From Halalkalibacillus sediminis (lineage in GTDB: Bacteria > Bacillota > Bacilli > Bacillales > Alkalibacillaceae): 64,000 bases of DNA. Position numbers and translations under genes: made by a program. The notes below the pieces were generated by a model. The model searched no databases. It was not told the DNA's origin and saw only the letters and a program-made list of their open reading frames with translations. The stretch is taken from positions 124,001 through 188,000 of the forward strand of contig NZ_PJNH01000001.1 of NCBI RefSeq assembly GCF_002844535.1. The letters run 5' to 3'. This document shows, in pieces, positions 18,190 through 26,676 of this stretch (position 1 is the stretch's first letter; each line of letters starts with the position of its first letter).

Positions 18190-19032
18190 TAGGAAGAATA
18201 ATGCGATTGTACCAGGGCCAGCGTGTGCACCAATTGCTGAACCTATTGGGTAAATGATGATATCCTTAGGCTGAAGTTCATCACGTAATAGTTCAGCTAA
18301 TTTTTGTGCGTTTTCCTCATCATCACCGTGTGTGATTGCAAGCGTCTGTTGGTTGAAGTCTTCGCCACGTTCTTTTGCAAGATCGACCATGCGACGCAAT
18401 ACTTTTTTTGCACCACGGATTTTTTCAAGTGGTACAAGTTTTCCTTCTTCTACATGAAGTAGTGGCTTGATTTTTAATAGACTACCTACAAAAGCTTGGG
18501 TACGGCTGACGCGTCCTCCACGCTGAAGGTACTCTAAGTCATCTACTGTAAAAATGTGTTCCATATGACTGACATAATGGTTAGCTAGATCCAGGATGTC
18601 TTGAACACTTGCCCCTTCATGTGCTAACTTGGCAGCATGGTAAGCTATAAGTCCATAGCCCATAGAAGCGGCTTTTGTATCTATTGTATAGATATCTGCA
18701 TCTGGATAGTCTTCTAAAATCTGTTCCCTAGCGATAGTTGCACTTTGGTAAGTTCCAGATAGCTCGGACGATAAACCGAAATAAATAATCGTTTTACCTT
18801 TGTCAGCATATTTTTTGAACACTTCATGAAAAGATTCTGGAGATGGCTGTGCTGTCTTTGGAGCTGCACCATCACGCATTGCATCATAAACTGTTTTTGA
18901 TTCGATGTCTACTTGATCAAGGTAATCTTTTTCATCCAGATAAACAGTTAGCGGTACCATTTCGATTGAAAGTTCGTTATAATATGCCTTTGGTAAGTCT
19001 GTTCCGGAATCAACGATAATTTGGACGTTCAT
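18175..19032 (-). CDS. yitS: DegV family fatty-acid-binding protein
   Basis: DegV proteins bind a fatty acid in a two-domain fold and act as FakB-type partners that present fatty acids to the kinase FakA. The 285-residue protein begins with VQIIVDSGTDLP, and has TAQPSPESF near residue 60, YFGLSSELSGTYQSA near 85 and the second-domain YLQRGGRVS near 164, all family hallmarks. IGSAIGAHAGPGTI near residue 265 completes the lipid head-group site. It lies beside yitT as in B. subtilis. GGGGG precedes the ATG. No fakA is in the window. Confidence 0.93.
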   Translation of the reverse strand: MNVQIIVDSGTDLPKAYYNELSIEMVPLTVYLDEKDYLDQVDIESKTVYDAMRDGAAPKTAQPSPESFHEVFKKYADKGKTIIYFGLSSELSGTYQSATIAREQILEDYPDADIYTIDTKAASMGYGLIAYHAAKLAHEGASVQDILDLANHYVSHMEHIFTVDDLEYLQRGGRVSRTQAFVGSLLKIKPLLHVEEGKLVPLEKIRGAKKVLRRMVDLAKERGEDFNQQTLAITHGDDEENAQKLAELLRDELQPKDIIIYPIGSAIGAHAGPGTIALFFLSKTE

Positions 19033-19177
19033 GTCTTTCCCCCTAAATAATTACGACTATTTCTTTTAAGTTTAATCGTATGAACTGAAATCGTCAATGT
19101 TGCTGTAAACAATTTCCTAAATACATAGATGGCCTAGATTCATTGTGAACTATTTGGTCTATCGGAAGGAGGCTTTT

Positions 19178-20032
19178 ATGTTTATTTTTGAAGCAAAACG
19201 TTTTTTAATAGTGATTATAGGTGCTCTATTTAATGCCATTGCACTTAACTTTTTCCTCATTCAAGCGAACGTGTATGCCAGCGGGTTCACTGGCGTAGCA
19301 CAAATGTCTTCAAGTATATTCAAAGATTTTCTCGACCTAGATGTGAGTACAGGTATTCTTCTATTTATTTTAAATATTCCAGTGGCAATACTAGGTTGGT
19401 TGAAAGTAGGTAAGGGGTTCACTGTTTACAGTGTGATTTCTGTTGCCTTTACTACTATTTTTCTAGAGACGTTACCATTAACTAATCTTGCTGAAGATAT
19501 TTTACTGAACGCTGTATTTGGTGGTCTATTAGCAGGTGTCGGTGTAGGGATCACATTGAAGTGGGGTGCCTCTACTGGTGGTATGGACATTGTTGCTATG
19601 ATTCTATCTCGTGTAAAAGACCGTCCAATCGGGATGTACTTTTTAACGATGAATGCTTTGATCATCTTTTTCGCTGGCGTATTGTATGATCCTGAGAAGG
19701 CATTGTATACACTAGTGACGCTATATGTTACCACACGTGTAATTGATGCTATTCATACGCGCCACGAGAAGCTTACAGCGATGATTATTACAACAAAAGG
19801 TGAGGAAGTCACCAAAGCGATTCATTCCAAGATGGTTCGTGGTATTACAGCCTTTCCTGCTAAAGGTGGTTTTTCTAACGAACAGCGAGAAATGCTCATG
19901 ATTGTGGTTACTAGATATGAATTATATGACTTAGAACAAATTTTAAAAGAAATCGATCCAAATGCGTTTACTAATATTGTTCAAACGACAGGTATATTTG
20001 GCTTCTTCAGAAAAGATGATGAGAAAGTGTAA
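19178..20032 (+). CDS. yitT: YitT family membrane protein (DUF161/DUF2179)
   Basis: This is a 284-residue protein with five or six hydrophobic segments forming two YitT_membrane (DUF161) repeats, for example FLIQANVYASGFTGVAQ and GITLKWGASTGGMDIVA, followed by a cytoplasmic DUF2179 domain from about residue 205 (ITAFPAKGGFSNEQREMLMIVVTR). Family members are widespread in Firmicutes with no proven substrate. The start at 19178 follows GGAAGGAGG. A GTG eleven codons upstream lacks a ribosome site. It is adjacent and divergent to degV, as expected from B. subtilis. Confidence 0.92.
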   Translation: MFIFEAKRFLIVIIGALFNAIALNFFLIQANVYASGFTGVAQMSSSIFKDFLDLDVSTGILLFILNIPVAILGWLKVGKGFTVYSVISVAFTTIFLETLPLTNLAEDILLNAVFGGLLAGVGVGITLKWGASTGGMDIVAMILSRVKDRPIGMYFLTMNALIIFFAGVLYDPEKALYTLVTLYVTTRVIDAIHTRHEKLTAMIITTKGEEVTKAIHSKMVRGITAFPAKGGFSNEQREMLMIVVTRYELYDLEQILKEIDPNAFTNIVQTTGIFGFFRKDDEKV

Positions 20033-20088
20033 CCATTTAAGGACTTCAAACGACTAATGATATAAATAAATATGATGGGGTGAATTAA

Positions 20089-21036
20089 TTGAAGAAAATT
20101 TTATTTATATTATTTACCTTATTGCTGGTAGCTGCTTGTGGAACTTCTGAAAGCGAAGAGGTTTCAGAGGGAAATGAGGGTACCGGTGATGTCGTTGAAG
20201 ATGAAAAAGATAAAGAACAAGAACAAAAAGAGGAAGATGGTGCGGACATGGAGGAATGGGTGAATCAGTTAGATTTTAAAGCCTCTGTAGATGCTGAAAA
20301 AGAGAAAGCAACATTTTCAATGAATTTGGCTAACAATGAGGAAGAAGATTTAGAAATGACATTCTCCTCTGGCCAACAATTTGAAATCGTCGTTATCGAT
20401 CCAGAAACAAATGAAGAAATTTATCGCTTCTCGGATGGACGAATGTTTACAGAAGCTTTAGAGACGAAAACTATTGAAGCCGATGGGGAATTGACCTGGG
20501 AAAGTGATTGGGATTATACAAGTGATGGGGAACGTGTTGAAGCTAAAACCTATGACGTCCAGGTAGAAATTTTACCGATGTCGATCAACCAGAAAAATAT
20601 TGAAGAGGGGATCTTTAAAGCTGAACTAGAGCTTCAAATTCCTGAGATGAAAGAAGGATCTTCTGCTGGGACATCGTCCTTGGCCGGTAGTGAAGGGAAT
20701 GAAGGGGAAGAGACTGACGAACATCCTTCAAGTGACATGTTCCGGAATATTAATGTTCAAGGAGAAACTGGAAACTATACAGTAACTGGTGAGGCAAGAG
20801 TATTCGAAGGAGTATTCCATTACACAGTTGAAGATGGACATTACGTTTTAGTCGAAGAACAGATGGTGCAAACTGACGGCGCACCAGATTGGGGTCCATT
20901 TGAGCTGGATGTTGAAATCTCTGAGGAGAATCTACCCGAATTTGGAGTATTGACCATGATAATGTATTGGTACGATGCAAAAGATGGGGAACCTTCTGAT
21001 CATTTATTTATTACACTCGAAGACTTCAATCCTTAA
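20089..21036 (+). CDS. Acidic lipoprotein with BsuPI and Gmad2 domains
   Basis: A TTG start after GGGGTGA gives a 315-residue lipoprotein with signal peptide and lipobox LLLVAAC (Cys at 17), then a very acidic linker. Residues 62-170 match the BsuPI (intracellular proteinase inhibitor) domain, with the FSSGQQFEIVV core and a YDVQVEI strand. Residues 215-313 match Gmad2, an immunoglobulin-like domain, with GEARVFEGVFHY and GAPDWGPFELDV. B. subtilis has the cytoplasmic inhibitor ipi at this syntenic position. Here the product is exported and anchored. The high acidity fits a saline habitat. The function is likely extracellular binding, unproven. Confidence 0.8.
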   Translation: MKKILFILFTLLLVAACGTSESEEVSEGNEGTGDVVEDEKDKEQEQKEEDGADMEEWVNQLDFKASVDAEKEKATFSMNLANNEEEDLEMTFSSGQQFEIVVIDPETNEEIYRFSDGRMFTEALETKTIEADGELTWESDWDYTSDGERVEAKTYDVQVEILPMSINQKNIEEGIFKAELELQIPEMKEGSSAGTSSLAGSEGNEGEETDEHPSSDMFRNINVQGETGNYTVTGEARVFEGVFHYTVEDGHYVLVEEQMVQTDGAPDWGPFELDVEISEENLPEFGVLTMIMYWYDAKDGEPSDHLFITLEDFNP

Positions 21037-21039
21037 ATG

Positions 21040-21070
21040 AAAAAACTTGCCATTTGGCAAGTTTTTTTAT
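21040..21070. terminator. Terminator after the BsuPI/Gmad2 lipoprotein gene
   Basis: AAAAAACTTGCCA pairs with TGGCAAGTTTTTT, a strong stem with T runs on both strands. It also serves the converging Nfu-N gene. Confidence 0.9.
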
Positions 21071-21091
21071 GCTTTCTTATATGATTTTATC

Positions 21092-21355
21092 TTAGTAACC
21101 ATAGCCTTCCATGATACTCTCTACTTTCGGTGTCAGTGAATCCCATTCAGCATCGAAAGTTTTGTTGACTGTAATGAAGTTGTGATAACCGAAAACATTA
21201 TCCACGCCTTCAACATCCATCAGATCATTAAGAATTTGATGTTCACTTGTTTCGCCTTGCATCACTGAAATGCTATCGTCACCTTCAAAAATCACTTTGT
21301 CTACAGTAAATTTCATTGCATTTGGATTTGGTGTAGGTTCAGCAATTACTGCCAT
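21092..21355 (-). CDS. Nfu/NifU N-terminal-domain small protein
   Basis: This 87-residue protein matches the Nfu_N domain: a TPNPNAMKFTVDK motif at residues 7-19, which is diagnostic, and a conserved acidic C-terminal half with VEGVDNVFGYHNFITVNK. In larger proteins the domain precedes the iron-sulphur-binding NifU domain, which carries the CxxC cysteines. This protein has no cysteines, so it cannot hold a cluster itself. It is probably an accessory of iron-sulphur or redox repair. The ATG follows GGGAGGG. Confidence 0.85.
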   Translation of the reverse strand: MAVIAEPTPNPNAMKFTVDKVIFEGDDSISVMQGETSEHQILNDLMDVEGVDNVFGYHNFITVNKTFDAEWDSLTPKVESIMEGYGY

Positions 21356-21466
21356 TAAAAATCCCTCCCTGATATTCTCTATTTAATAGTAGCATGAAAC
21401 AAGTTCTGACAAAAGAAAAGCCTATAAATTAATGATATGATAGAGTCGAAGAAAGGGATGAATATA

Positions 21467-21922
21467 TTGAAAAGATTTCAAATAGCCCTAATTGTAGGTG
21501 TCGTATCGGCTACAGCTATGGGCACCTACTTATACTGGATCGAACAGATGACAGGCAAGCAACTTTATACTCTACTCATGAATATAGACTTCATTTATCA
21601 ACCTGATGATAATATGAACAGCCAATTATTTGCAGTATTCGAGTTTTCCTTACATGTTTTAGTGGCTATCATCATGGTCTTGATATACTTATTTATGATC
21701 CAAAGAGAGTTTTTCAAAAATAGACGTTTTGAATTAGCAGCTATCATTACGTTTGTAGCTTTTTTGACCTATTTTCCTTTGACCATACTGGCTCAGACTG
21801 AAACGCCTGCAATCACGGATTTTGTAGCAATTTCTGATTGGTTTTTAGCTCATGTTATCTTTTTCTTTATTTTTTATTATTTTACTGAGTTCTTGATGAA
21901 AAAGGTGAATTTCAATATCTAA
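21467..21922 (+). CDS. Small four-helix membrane protein, unrecognised
   Basis: I do not recognise this family. The product is about 151 residues with four hydrophobic segments (residues 5-24, 55-76, 86-107 and 125-145) and short charged loops. I place the start at a TTG (21467) because AAAGGG lies nine bases upstream. ATGs at 21458 (abutting that site) and 21437 (no site) are alternatives. It meets dat tail to tail with a four-base overlap. No signal for partners or regulation is evident. Confidence 0.6.
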   Translation: MKRFQIALIVGVVSATAMGTYLYWIEQMTGKQLYTLLMNIDFIYQPDDNMNSQLFAVFEFSLHVLVAIIMVLIYLFMIQREFFKNRRFELAAIITFVAFLTYFPLTILAQTETPAITDFVAISDWFLAHVIFFFIFYYFTEFLMKKVNFNI

Positions 21923-22770
21923 ACACGGATTTGGTCCGTATCCACATGTTTGAAAAATTCGTCCAAGAGCTTTCGAGAGATCGAACCAGGCTCGCCGTTT
22001 CCGATTGTATAGTCATCAATTTGAGTTACAGGCATTACTTCAGATGTGGTTGAAGCAAGAAAGACTTCATCAGCATTTAGAAGTTCATCAACAGAAAAAA
22101 CGTCTTCTTCAAAGGTGATACCCAGTTGATTCGATAAGTGATGAATATATCTTCTGGTAATGCCATTTAAAATGAAATTGTTGGCTGGGTGTGTGATTAC
22201 CTTGCCATCTTTAACAATAAAGACGTTAGTCGAACTTCCTTCTGTCACATGTTCAGGGTTGCGGTATAAGATGGCCTCAAATGCTTCAGCCTCTTTAGCT
22301 GTTTGTTTAGCCATCACATTACCTAATAAATTCAGACTTTTAATGTCACAGCGCAACCAGCGAACATCCTCTTCCAAAATGACTTTTGCTCCAGATTCTT
22401 GTAACTTGATTGGACGACTTATTGGTATCGGGTATGCCATTAAAGTCGGAATTGCTTCTGTAGGGTATGGATGAGATCTTGGGGCGATCCCTCTGGTGAT
22501 TTGTATATAAATTGCTCCGTCATCAATCTGGTTTTTCTCAGCTAAATCTTCTAGTTGTTCTGCAAGTTTTCCTTTCTTGATATCAAATTCAATTCCTGTT
22601 TCAGTCAGACTATACTGAAGTCGTTCCAGGTGTTCGTTCATTAAGAAGAACTTGCCCTCATAAATACGGATTACTTCGTATACGCCATCCCCAAATTGGA
22701 AACCACGATCTTCCATATCTATTATAGCTTCTTCACGTTGTACGAGTTGGTTGTTTTTTAGAATAATCAT
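21919..22770 (-). CDS. dat: D-alanine (D-amino acid) aminotransferase Dat
   Basis: Dat is a fold-type IV PLP enzyme that interconverts D-alanine and D-glutamate via 2-oxo acids, feeding peptidoglycan precursors. The 283-residue length is typical. Seen are DRGFQFGDGVYEVIRIYEG at residues 21-39, the catalytic lysine in DIKSLNLL near residue 145, the EGSSTNVFIVKDG segment near 178 and the ASTTSEVMPV motif near 240. Branched-chain relatives share the fold, but the DRGFQFGDGVYEV start and gene length favour Dat. A GAGGGGATG site precedes the ATG. The C-terminus overlaps the converging membrane gene. Confidence 0.93.
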   Translation of the reverse strand: MIILKNNQLVQREEAIIDMEDRGFQFGDGVYEVIRIYEGKFFLMNEHLERLQYSLTETGIEFDIKKGKLAEQLEDLAEKNQIDDGAIYIQITRGIAPRSHPYPTEAIPTLMAYPIPISRPIKLQESGAKVILEEDVRWLRCDIKSLNLLGNVMAKQTAKEAEAFEAILYRNPEHVTEGSSTNVFIVKDGKVITHPANNFILNGITRRYIHHLSNQLGITFEEDVFSVDELLNADEVFLASTTSEVMPVTQIDDYTIGNGEPGSISRKLLDEFFKHVDTDQIRV

Positions 22771-22828
22771 TTTTTCATCCCCTCGATAAAAAAGTTAGAG
22801 TAATTATACCATTGTTTTCACTAAAGAA

Positions 22829-22862
22829 AAGAAGCTCAAACTAGAAAAGTTGAGCTTCTTCA
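22829..22862 (-). terminator. Terminator after the phn transporter operon
   Basis: AGAAGCTCAA pairs with TTGAGCTTCT. On the minus strand it is followed by a T-rich tract, just beyond phnE2. Confidence 0.7.
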
Positions 22863-22869
22863 TATAAAA

Positions 22870-23667
22870 TTATACGATTCTTTTTCGAATATAAGAGGAG
22901 ACGTAGTCGATTACTGTAACCACCACAATAATGACCAATAAGATCATACCCATCTCATTCCAGTTTCGGTTACTTGATGCGAAAAATATCAATAAACCAA
23001 TACCACCTGCACCTACATAACCAAGTACAGTAGAGGCACGCACGTCAATTTCAAATCGGTAAATCGCGTAAGATAAAAATTCTGGGATGACCTGAGGAAT
23101 GATTCCATGGAACATGATTTGAATACCATTTGAACCATTCGCTTGCATCGCCTGGACGACTTCCATGTCGATCGATTCCAGCACTTCGGAGTAAAGCTTT
23201 CCTAACATACCTGTTGAACCGATAGCGATAGCCAATATACCAGCAAATGGAGTTGGTCCAACTGCGACAACGAATAAAATGGCTAAGATAATTTCCGGGA
23301 ATGCACGGATAGCACTTAATATCCATTTACCGATTGTCGTTAGAATTTTACTATTTGTCATGTTGATTGCAGCCAAAAATCCTAAAGGTACGGCCAAGAT
23401 CGCTGCAGCTAGTGAACCGGCATAAGCGATGAACAGTGTTTCCACCATCATTCCCCAAACTTTACCTAAACTATCCCATTCAGGATCGAAAAGTCGAGGA
23501 ACAATTCTCTGAAAGTTGCTCTGCATACGTTCTAATGCTTTTGCTAAATCTACATCTATTGTTGCAAAAGTCCAAATGTATAAGGTTATAACAGCTATTC
23601 CAATCATCAAATATTTAATGATTTTCATTATAGGAAGTGGCCGTCTAGGAGGTTGTTCCATAGACAT
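22870..23667 (-). CDS. phnE: Phosphonate-type ABC transporter permease PhnE (second copy)
   Basis: This 265-residue permease has about five or six helices and the cytoplasmic ABC-binding (EAA) loop, EVVQAMQANGSNGIQIMFHGIIPQ near residue 165. DVRASTVLGYVGAGGIG near 212 is the PhnE-family signature. It would form the membrane channel with the other PhnE. The start ATG overlaps the stop of the upstream phnE by one base (TAATG), with a GGGAGG ribosome site. Two PhnE genes beside one PhnC and one PhnD give a heterodimeric permease. The substrate may be a phosphonate, phosphite or a related compound. Confidence 0.92.
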   Translation of the reverse strand: MSMEQPPRRPLPIMKIIKYLMIGIAVITLYIWTFATIDVDLAKALERMQSNFQRIVPRLFDPEWDSLGKVWGMMVETLFIAYAGSLAAAILAVPLGFLAAINMTNSKILTTIGKWILSAIRAFPEIILAILFVVAVGPTPFAGILAIAIGSTGMLGKLYSEVLESIDMEVVQAMQANGSNGIQIMFHGIIPQVIPEFLSYAIYRFEIDVRASTVLGYVGAGGIGLLIFFASSNRNWNEMGMILLVIIVVVTVIDYVSSYIRKRIV

Positions 23668-24512
23668 TATACAATCGCCTCCCTTATTTTCGTACTGATG
23701 TATTCAATAACTACCACTACTAAGAAAATCACGATTATAATCATCATTGCACTTGGATAGCTATAGAACTGAATTTGTTGGTTAAGTAATAATCCAATAC
23801 CGCCTGCTCCAACTAAACCAATAACTACTGATGCACGGATATTGATCTCAAATACGTATAACGTAAACGAAGTGAATTGTGGGAGTACTTGTGGGACTAA
23901 ACCGAAATAAATCGATTGGATTACACCAGCACCCGAAGCACGCATCGCTTGGATAGGTTCCATATCTACAGCTTCAATTGTTTCACTGATCAGCTTCGCT
24001 AATATTCCCATTGAGAAAATGAATAAAGCAATAATTCCTGAGAAAACACCAATACCAAAGATACCGACAAAAATAACTGCAAGCACGATGTCAGGTACTG
24101 TACGTAGGATGTTCAAAAAGAATCGTACCCCATTATACACCCATTTATTTGTCGTGATATTTTGTGCAGCTAGTAAACTCAATGGAATAACAAAGATTGT
24201 TGCGAAAGTAGTAGAGATAATCGCCATGTGTATCGTTTCGATCAAGCGATCCATTGTTGTTGCAAGTATGCCTGTCTCAGGAGGGAAGAATTTCCCCATA
24301 ACCTGGAACGTGTTTGTAAACCCTTCGGCTAAGTCGCCAAAACTGACCTCTGTTTCAATAGAGCTATAGAAAAGTAATGCGATTATAATAATCGCTATAG
24401 CAAATAGTCTTCCTTTGACTCTCCAGGGAGAGACCATAGGAGTATATCGGCCATCCTTGTCCTTTTTAATTTTCGGTGGATTCGACGCTTGGCTCTTCTG
24501 TTTCGTCAACAT
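23667..24512 (-). CDS. phnE: Phosphonate-type ABC transporter permease PhnE (first copy)
   Basis: This is a 281-residue permease with a hydrophilic basic N-terminus and about six helices. The EAA loop reads EPIQAMRASGAGVIQSIYFGLVPQ near residue 180, and NIRASVVIGLVGAGGIG near 222 is the family signature. The start at 24512 is fixed by GGAGGTG six bases upstream. It lies inside the end of phnC, so the two genes overlap by 47 bases in different frames. Partner of the second PhnE. Confidence 0.92.
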   Translation of the reverse strand: MLTKQKSQASNPPKIKKDKDGRYTPMVSPWRVKGRLFAIAIIIIALLFYSSIETEVSFGDLAEGFTNTFQVMGKFFPPETGILATTMDRLIETIHMAIISTTFATIFVIPLSLLAAQNITTNKWVYNGVRFFLNILRTVPDIVLAVIFVGIFGIGVFSGIIALFIFSMGILAKLISETIEAVDMEPIQAMRASGAGVIQSIYFGLVPQVLPQFTSFTLYVFEINIRASVVIGLVGAGGIGLLLNQQIQFYSYPSAMMIIIVIFLVVVVIEYISTKIREAIV

Positions 24513-25281
24513 CGTCTGCACCTCCGCGTAAATCATCTTCACGGATTGAGCGGCCGTATATTTCCTCAAACGTTTCTTCAGAAACTTCAGAAACAGGACC
24601 GTCAAACACAATCTCACCATCTCTCATACCGATGATGCGATCTGCATATTCCATTGCCATGTCAATAAAATGAAGATTGACGATTGTAGTAATCTGGTCT
24701 TCCTTATTGACTTTTTTCAAATAGGTCATTACTTGATGGGAAGTAGGTGGATCTAATGATGCTACTGGTTCGTCCGCTAGAATGTATTTAGGTTTTTGTG
24801 TAAGAACACGAGCAATACTAACACGTTGTTGTTGCCCACCGCTTAATTGGTCTGCCCGACTGTATAGCTTCTCACCGATATTTACCCTCTTTAAGCTCTC
24901 ATACGCCAAAGCTTTATCATCTTTACTGAATAAGTTGAAAATAGAACGCAAGGTACCTGTGTGGCCTAAACGACCCGCAAGCACATTTTTAAATACGTTT
25001 GAACGTTTTACTAAGTTATAGTTCTGAAAAATCATACCTATTTTTGTGCGAAGTTTTCTTAACCCACGGCCTTTATAAGAAATGATGTCCTCGTCATCCA
25101 CTAGTAATTCACCGTCTGTTGGTGTAACCAAGCGGTTTATACTTCTGATAAATGTAGATTTACCTGCACCGGATAATCCGACGATAACAACGAATTCACC
25201 GTCTTTAATCGTAACATTAATGTCTTTAAGCCCTTGAGTGCCGTTTGGATAAACAAGGGAAACATCTTTGAATTCAATCAC
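24466..25281 (-). CDS. phnC: Phosphonate-type ABC transporter ATP-binding protein PhnC
   Basis: PhnC powers import through the two PhnE permeases. The 271-residue protein has Walker A GLSGAGKS near residue 35, Q-loop FQNYNLVKRSNVFKNVLAGR near 85 (typical of PhnC), the signature LSGGQQQRVSIARVL near 143, and Walker B ILADEPVASLDP near 167. The C-terminus is extended and acidic. The start is the GTG at 25281, seven bases after GGGGTG, giving the usual MIEFKDVSLVYPNG start. A GTG three codons upstream is less likely. It overlaps phnE by 47 bases. Confidence 0.94.
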   Translation of the reverse strand: MIEFKDVSLVYPNGTQGLKDINVTIKDGEFVVIVGLSGAGKSTFIRSINRLVTPTDGELLVDDEDIISYKGRGLRKLRTKIGMIFQNYNLVKRSNVFKNVLAGRLGHTGTLRSIFNLFSKDDKALAYESLKRVNIGEKLYSRADQLSGGQQQRVSIARVLTQKPKYILADEPVASLDPPTSHQVMTYLKKVNKEDQITTIVNLHFIDMAMEYADRIIGMRDGEIVFDGPVSEVSEETFEEIYGRSIREDDLRGGADDVDETEEPSVESTEN

Positions 25282-25324
25282 GTTCAACACCCCGTTATGT
25301 ATGTAATAGCCCCTAAAAAGCAGG

Positions 25325-25353
25325 GAAAAAGGGGGGGATTCATCCCCCCCTTA
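25325..25353 (-). terminator. GC-only hairpin between phnD and phnC
   Basis: Seven G residues and seven C residues form a ten-base-pair stem around a four-base loop. On the minus strand a short T run follows. It may partly terminate transcription so that the binding protein is made in excess. Confidence 0.6.
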
Positions 25354-25406
25354 AAGATAACACATTCCCAAATTAATCGACATTAAAATTTAGAAAATTT
25401 TAATAA

Positions 25407-26336
25407 TTAATCCAAAGAAATATCGTCTTGGAACTTCTTGTATGTTTCTTCAACAACTTTGTATTCAGAGTGTTCTGCTTCGTCAATAGCATCCCAATTG
25501 TAAACTTCGTTCATGATTTCGATCATTTCTTCATCATCGTTAAATGATAGGAATACATCTTTAATTTCTTGAACGAATTCATCTTCAAGCTCTGGAATTA
25601 CTGAAATTGTATCGTTTGGAATTTCATCTGTGTAACCAATTACTTTTAGCTTATCCATGACATCTGGATACTCTTCTTCAAGTTCTCCACGAGCATCATC
25701 GAATGTTGTTGCAACGTCAGCATCGCCTTCATAAACGGCAATTGCTGCTGTATCATGTCCACCAGCCTGAGTTGAGTTCGAGAAGAATTCAGTTTGAAGA
25801 GCTTCAGTCGACTCGATATCAAATTTCTCCATTAACTGAGAAGCAGGGAATAAGAAACCGGACGTAGATGTTTGGTCTGGGAATGCCCATACTTTACCTT
25901 CTAAATCTGCTAATTCTTCAATATCTGAATCAGAACGAACCACATACTGTGCTTTGTAAGTAGAAGAACCGTAGCGGATAGATTTCAAGATAACTTCAAC
26001 GTCATATTCTTGGTTCGCTAGAACATAACCAAATGCAGGTACAAACCCGATATGTATTTGTCCAGCACCCATGCCTTCGATTAAAGCATTGTAGTTAGTC
26101 ATAACCTGACCAGATACTTCAATACCTAACTCTTCACCCAAACGGTCTGCAAGAGGTTCAACGGTTTCAGCAATCGTATCAGATTCTTGAGATGGTACGA
26201 ATCCCATTACTAGTTCATCTGGGCGTTCACTACCTTCTTCACCACCATCACCGTTGCCTTCATCATCAGATCCACCACAAGCGGCTAATACAGTTAGTAG
26301 CAATGCAGCTACTGTCAATAAAAGAAACTTTTTCAA
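25407..26336 (-). CDS. phnD: Phosphonate-type ABC transporter substrate-binding lipoprotein PhnD
   Basis: PhnD captures the ligand outside the cell and delivers it to PhnC-PhnE. The protein has a signal peptide and lipobox LLTVLAAC (Cys near residue 20), an acidic Gly/Asp/Glu linker, then the PhnD fold with FVPSQESDTIAETVEPLADRL near residue 45 and DQTSTSGFLFP near 160, which is typical of the family. The TTG at 26336 is the start, nine bases after GAGGGGG. This gives a clean MKKFLLL signal start. It is the first gene of the four-gene operon, with a good SigA promoter upstream. Confidence 0.93.
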   Translation of the reverse strand: MKKFLLLTVAALLLTVLAACGGSDDEGNGDGGEEGSERPDELVMGFVPSQESDTIAETVEPLADRLGEELGIEVSGQVMTNYNALIEGMGAGQIHIGFVPAFGYVLANQEYDVEVILKSIRYGSSTYKAQYVVRSDSDIEELADLEGKVWAFPDQTSTSGFLFPASQLMEKFDIESTEALQTEFFSNSTQAGGHDTAAIAVYEGDADVATTFDDARGELEEEYPDVMDKLKVIGYTDEIPNDTISVIPELEDEFVQEIKDVFLSFNDDEEMIEIMNEVYNWDAIDEAEHSEYKVVEETYKKFQDDISLD

Positions 26337-26374
26337 AATTATTTTCCCCCTCAAAAAGTTTTTGAATCATGTTA

Positions 26375-26403
26375 ATTATAATTAAAATGGAAAATTAGTA
26401 CAA
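26375..26403 (-). promoter_or_regulatory. SigA promoter of the phn operon
   Basis: On the minus strand TTGTAC (26398-26403) and TATAAT (26375-26380) are 17 bases apart, 39 bases before the phnD start. No Pho box was recognised. Confidence 0.65.
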
Positions 26404-26446
26404 CACAATTATTAAAAAATTACTCAAATTTACGATATTTTTACAA

Positions 26447-26484
26447 AAAAATAGCGACACAATAAGTTATGTGCCGCTAAAAAA
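26447..26484 (-). terminator. Terminator after the DUF3813 gene
   Basis: AGCGGCACA pairs with TGTGTCGCT and is followed by seven T residues on the minus strand. Confidence 0.8.
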
Positions 26485-26487
26485 ATA

Positions 26488-26676
26488 TTAAGAATGGTGC
26501 TGTTGAAGTTTTGCTTCGAGTTCTCTTAGCTCTTGTTCTTCTTCAGGAGAACACTGTTCATAAGCTGCTTGAATGGAGGACTGGATACTTTGAATTTCTT
26601 CATCGTTTTGTTTTCTATTCCCATTTCCAAGGTTCTGGATTGCTTGGCGTGCTTGCTGTAACATATGGTTAGGCAT
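26488..26676 (-). CDS. DUF3813 small protein
   Basis: This 62-residue, Gln- and Glu-rich helical protein matches the DUF3813 pattern: MLQQARQAIQNLGNG near the start and a C-terminal SPEEEQELRELEAKLQQ. Function is unknown, and the family is restricted to Bacillaceae. Its ATG overlaps the stop of the small ORF upstream (TAATG), and the ribosome site AGAGGAGG lies inside that ORF, so translation is coupled. In B. subtilis small genes occupy the same place before yitU. Confidence 0.8.
   Translation of the reverse strand: MPNHMLQQARQAIQNLGNGNRKQNDEEIQSIQSSIQAAYEQCSPEEEQELRELEAKLQQHHS

Noticed and set aside
24466-24512. Frameshift between phnC and the first phnE
   Set aside because: The 47-base overlap is a normal gene overlap: phnE has its own GGAGGTG and both frames are complete.
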